Source: Zoogloea sp. (GTDB lineage: Bacteria > Pseudomonadota > Gammaproteobacteria > Burkholderiales > Rhodocyclaceae). From it: a stretch of 8,425 bases of DNA. The first letter of the stretch is position 1. Every line of letters starts with the position of its first letter. Where the stretch lies: NCBI GenBank assembly GCA_016790385.1, contig JAEUNV010000340.1, forward strand, positions 1 to 8,425, in the 5' to 3' direction. The translations under genes were made by a program, and so were the position numbers. Below are positions 7,294-8,425 of the stretch, one piece after another. Under the pieces are notes generated by a model that ran no database searches, was not told the origin of the DNA, and saw nothing but the letters and a program-made list of their open reading frames with translations.

Positions 7294-7944
7294 ATGTGGC
7301 TGCGACCAGCGCGGGGTGCCGCACTGCCTGAATCGATGATCTCCGCCGGGCGACCAGCTCCGGGTGCAGCAGCCTTCCTTCCGCAGACAATGCCCCCGGT
7401 GCCGGGCAATCGGGGGATCTGGGTCGGAATCCTGGCCGAGCTGAGTGAGTTTGCGCTGATGTTCCTGGCCTGGGCTTGGTTCCGTCGGGTCCACCCCGCG
7501 GACTTTCACGCCGGGCCGGCCATGCTCAATGCCTCGGCCGGTCTCGCCAACACGCTGGTCATGCTGACCAGCGGCTATCTTGCGCTGCGGGCGGTGATGG
7601 CCATCCGCAACGACGATGTGCTTGCTGCGCGCAACTGGCTTGTTGCCGCCTTGCTCGGTGGGGTGGTCTTTCTTGTCATCAAGGCCCTGGAGTTCCGGTG
7701 GAACCTAGCCCATGGCGTGGCGGGCACCGGAAACAGCTTCGTGGCCATTTACTACTATCTGACCCTCAACCATCTGGTCCATGTGGTGTGGGGTTGCCTC
7801 GGGCTCATCTGGGCCATCCTGCGCGCCCATTACGGCGCTTACGGAGCGGCCGACCACGAGGGGCTGGAGGCGGCCGTGCTCTATTGGCACGCCACGGATC
7901 TGGCCTGGATCGTCATCTTTCCCCTGCTCTATGTGCTTCGCTGA
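7294..7944 (+). CDS. norE: NorE-like heme-copper oxidase subunit III family protein
   Basis: This integral membrane protein has up to 216 residues and five predicted membrane helices (about 43-63, 78-104, 114-133, 149-176 and 192-215), the layout of NorE rather than the seven-helix subunit III of cytochrome oxidase. The family core begins at PGNRGIWVGILAELSEFALMF (37-57), with the acidic residues of helix 1, and includes KALEFRWN (130-137) and TLNHLVHVVWG (157-167). NorE is an accessory to bacterial NO reductase; it is not catalytic, and its loss lowers NO reductase activity in Paracoccus. The start is uncertain: ATG 7294, ATG 7336 and ATG 7390 are all in frame and none has a good ribosome binding site. 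Start 7390 gives 184 residues and fits the domain edge best. The coordinate given is the outermost ATG. norF-like follows after 11 bases. norCB are not present in the window. Confidence 0.87.
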   Translation: MWLRPARGAALPESMISAGRPAPGAAAFLPQTMPPVPGNRGIWVGILAELSEFALMFLAWAWFRRVHPADFHAGPAMLNASAGLANTLVMLTSGYLALRAVMAIRNDDVLAARNWLVAALLGGVVFLVIKALEFRWNLAHGVAGTGNSFVAIYYYLTLNHLVHVVWGCLGLIWAILRAHYGAYGAADHEGLEAAVLYWHATDLAWIVIFPLLYVLR

Positions 7945-7955
7945 AAGGCTTGGGC

Positions 7956-8222
7956 ATGTCAGACCGTGATTCGCGCCGCGCGACGGCTGTGTGGCTGGGC
8001 CTGCTGCTGTTGACCCTGGGGAGCGCCTGGCTTGCCGAAGGCGCCCTTCCGGCCGGCCTCACCGCCCTCGTCGTGGCCGTGATCGTCGGGGTCAAGGGGC
8101 TCCTGGTGATTCGTCATTACATGGGGCTGACTCGCCCGGGCTCGCGCCTGCGTTTTTCCATGCGTTTGTATTTTTTTGTCGTTCCCGCCCTGATCCTTGT
8201 CACCACTGCCCTGGGAGCGTGA
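7956..8222 (+). CDS. norF: NorF-like small membrane protein (cytochrome oxidase subunit IV-type)
   Basis: The 88-residue protein has three predicted membrane helices (about 12-28, 35-52 and 71-86). The segment VGVKGLLVIRHYMGL (44-58) matches the pattern of a lysine in helix 2 followed by a Tyr/Phe-Met-x-Leu turn seen in NorF and prokaryotic subunit IV proteins. The ATG at 7956 has AAAGG (7944-7948) seven bases upstream, and that site overlaps the norE stop, so the two genes are surely co-transcribed. The reading frame is open well upstream, but those codons overlap norE out of frame and make an arginine- and glycine-rich nonsense protein, so the short start is correct. NorF is thought to act with NorE in assembling or supporting the NO reductase complex. 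It ends the cluster. Confidence 0.85.
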   Translation: MSDRDSRRATAVWLGLLLLTLGSAWLAEGALPAGLTALVVAVIVGVKGLLVIRHYMGLTRPGSRLRFSMRLYFFVVPALILVTTALGA

Positions 8223-8227
8223 AATAG

Positions 8228-8247
8228 CCTTGTGCGTTTGCACAAGG
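8228..8247. repeat. Perfect 8-bp hairpin after norF
   Basis: The arms ccttgtgc (8228-8235) and gcacaagg (8240-8247) are exact complements around the loop gttt, six bases after the norF stop. There is no T-run on either side, so it is not a standard intrinsic terminator. It could stabilise the 3' end of the operon transcript or be an operator for the downstream gene. Confidence 0.55.
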
Positions 8248-8248
8248 A

Positions 8249-8304
8249 AGGTGCAGCGAAGCGGTTTTCCGGGGCACCTGAAGAATGCGGTATTACCCCA
8301 TTCT
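8249..8304. repeat. Two further hairpins in the norF to RNA-binding gene spacer
   Basis: The first has arms aggtgc (8249-8254) and gcacct (8274-8279), with an inner cgg/ccg stem around tttt (8262-8271). The second has arms agaatgcgg (8282-8290) and ccccattct (8296-8304), with one C-C mismatch and the loop tatta. Together with the hairpin at 8228-8247 they form three adjacent stem-loops in 77 bases. None has a clear poly-T tail. Confidence 0.45.
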
Positions 8305-8321
8305 GGTGCATTACAAAAACA

Positions 8322-8351
8322 TTCGACGTGCGCGAAATGCCTTGCTATTGT
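8322..8351 (+). promoter_or_regulatory. Candidate sigma-70 promoter for the RNA-binding protein gene
   Basis: TTCGAC (8322-8327) and TATTGT (8346-8351) are 18 bases apart, with a TG one base before the -10 (8343-8344) making an extended -10. A start near 8358 would leave a leader of about 45 bases before the TTG start at 8403. The spacing and the extended -10 make this the best promoter-like sequence in the window. Confidence 0.5.
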
Positions 8352-8402
8352 GTCTAGGCGCGGACCTTCTCATGGCCGCCTTTATTTCATGGAGCGCGTC
8401 AA

Positions 8403-8425
8403 TTGGGTACTAAGCTTTACGTGGG
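8403..8425 (+). CDS. Start of an RRM-type RNA-binding protein (3' end outside window)
   Basis: Only seven full codons are visible: (M)GTKLYV, followed by GG that would begin a glycine codon. LYVG is the start of the RNP2 motif of RNA recognition motif proteins, and an N-terminus reading M-G-x-K-L-Y-V-G is typical of the small, glycine-rich-tailed bacterial RRM proteins of betaproteobacteria. The start must be TTG, because no ATG lies in this frame between the promoter and LYVG. GGAG (8391-8394) sits eight bases upstream of the TTG, which supports it. ATG codons at 8372 and 8389 are in other frames. The call rests on eight residues plus context and is therefore moderate. Confidence 0.55.

Noticed and set aside
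8372..8413. Short frame from ATG 8372
   Set aside because: It closes after 13 codons at TAA and lacks a ribosome binding site. The frame starting at TTG 8403 gives the recognisable RRM N-terminus.

Overview
The window is GC-rich, tightly packed bacterial DNA. It is most consistent with a betaproteobacterium of the Rhodocyclales type (Azospira/Dechloromonas/Azoarcus-like). That placement is an inference from the protein sequences and from the nitric-oxide gene set, not from a marker gene. I see no insertion sequence, CRISPR array, tRNA or rRNA.

Layout. (1) Positions 2-817 hold the C-terminal part of threonine synthase on the plus strand, cut by the window edge. (2) A perfect 12-bp hairpin at 841-873 ends both that gene and the convergent gene. 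(3) Positions 915-3026 on the minus strand encode a TonB-dependent outer-membrane receptor whose plug resembles the YncD/PqqU type. (4) The divergent region 3027-3257 has a 12-bp palindrome, a small hairpin and a weak candidate promoter. (5) Positions 3258-4741 hold a translationally coupled pair: an OmpA-domain lipoprotein and an exported patatin-like phospholipase, overlapping by ATGA. (6) A gap of 126 bases (4742-4867) shows no convincing promoter, regulator site or terminator. (7) Positions 4868-8222 hold a same-strand cluster: NnrS, an FmdE-like Cys/His protein, a ferritin-like protein of unknown function, a NorE-like heme-copper oxidase subunit III and a NorF-like small membrane protein. 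(8) Positions 8223-8402 are non-coding, with three hairpins and a good candidate promoter, followed by the first codons of an RRM-type RNA-binding protein that apparently starts at TTG and runs off the window.

How the genes work together. NnrS and NorE/NorF are all known from nitric-oxide metabolism, yet the catalytic NO reductase genes norCB are not in the window. The two middle genes lie between these NO accessory genes, with good ribosome binding sites and short spacers. They carry conserved-looking metal-ligand residues. The most interesting reading is a compact NO-stress or NO-reductase accessory module with two poorly described metalloprotein candidates. The upstream lipoprotein/phospholipase pair is envelope-related and looks functionally separate.
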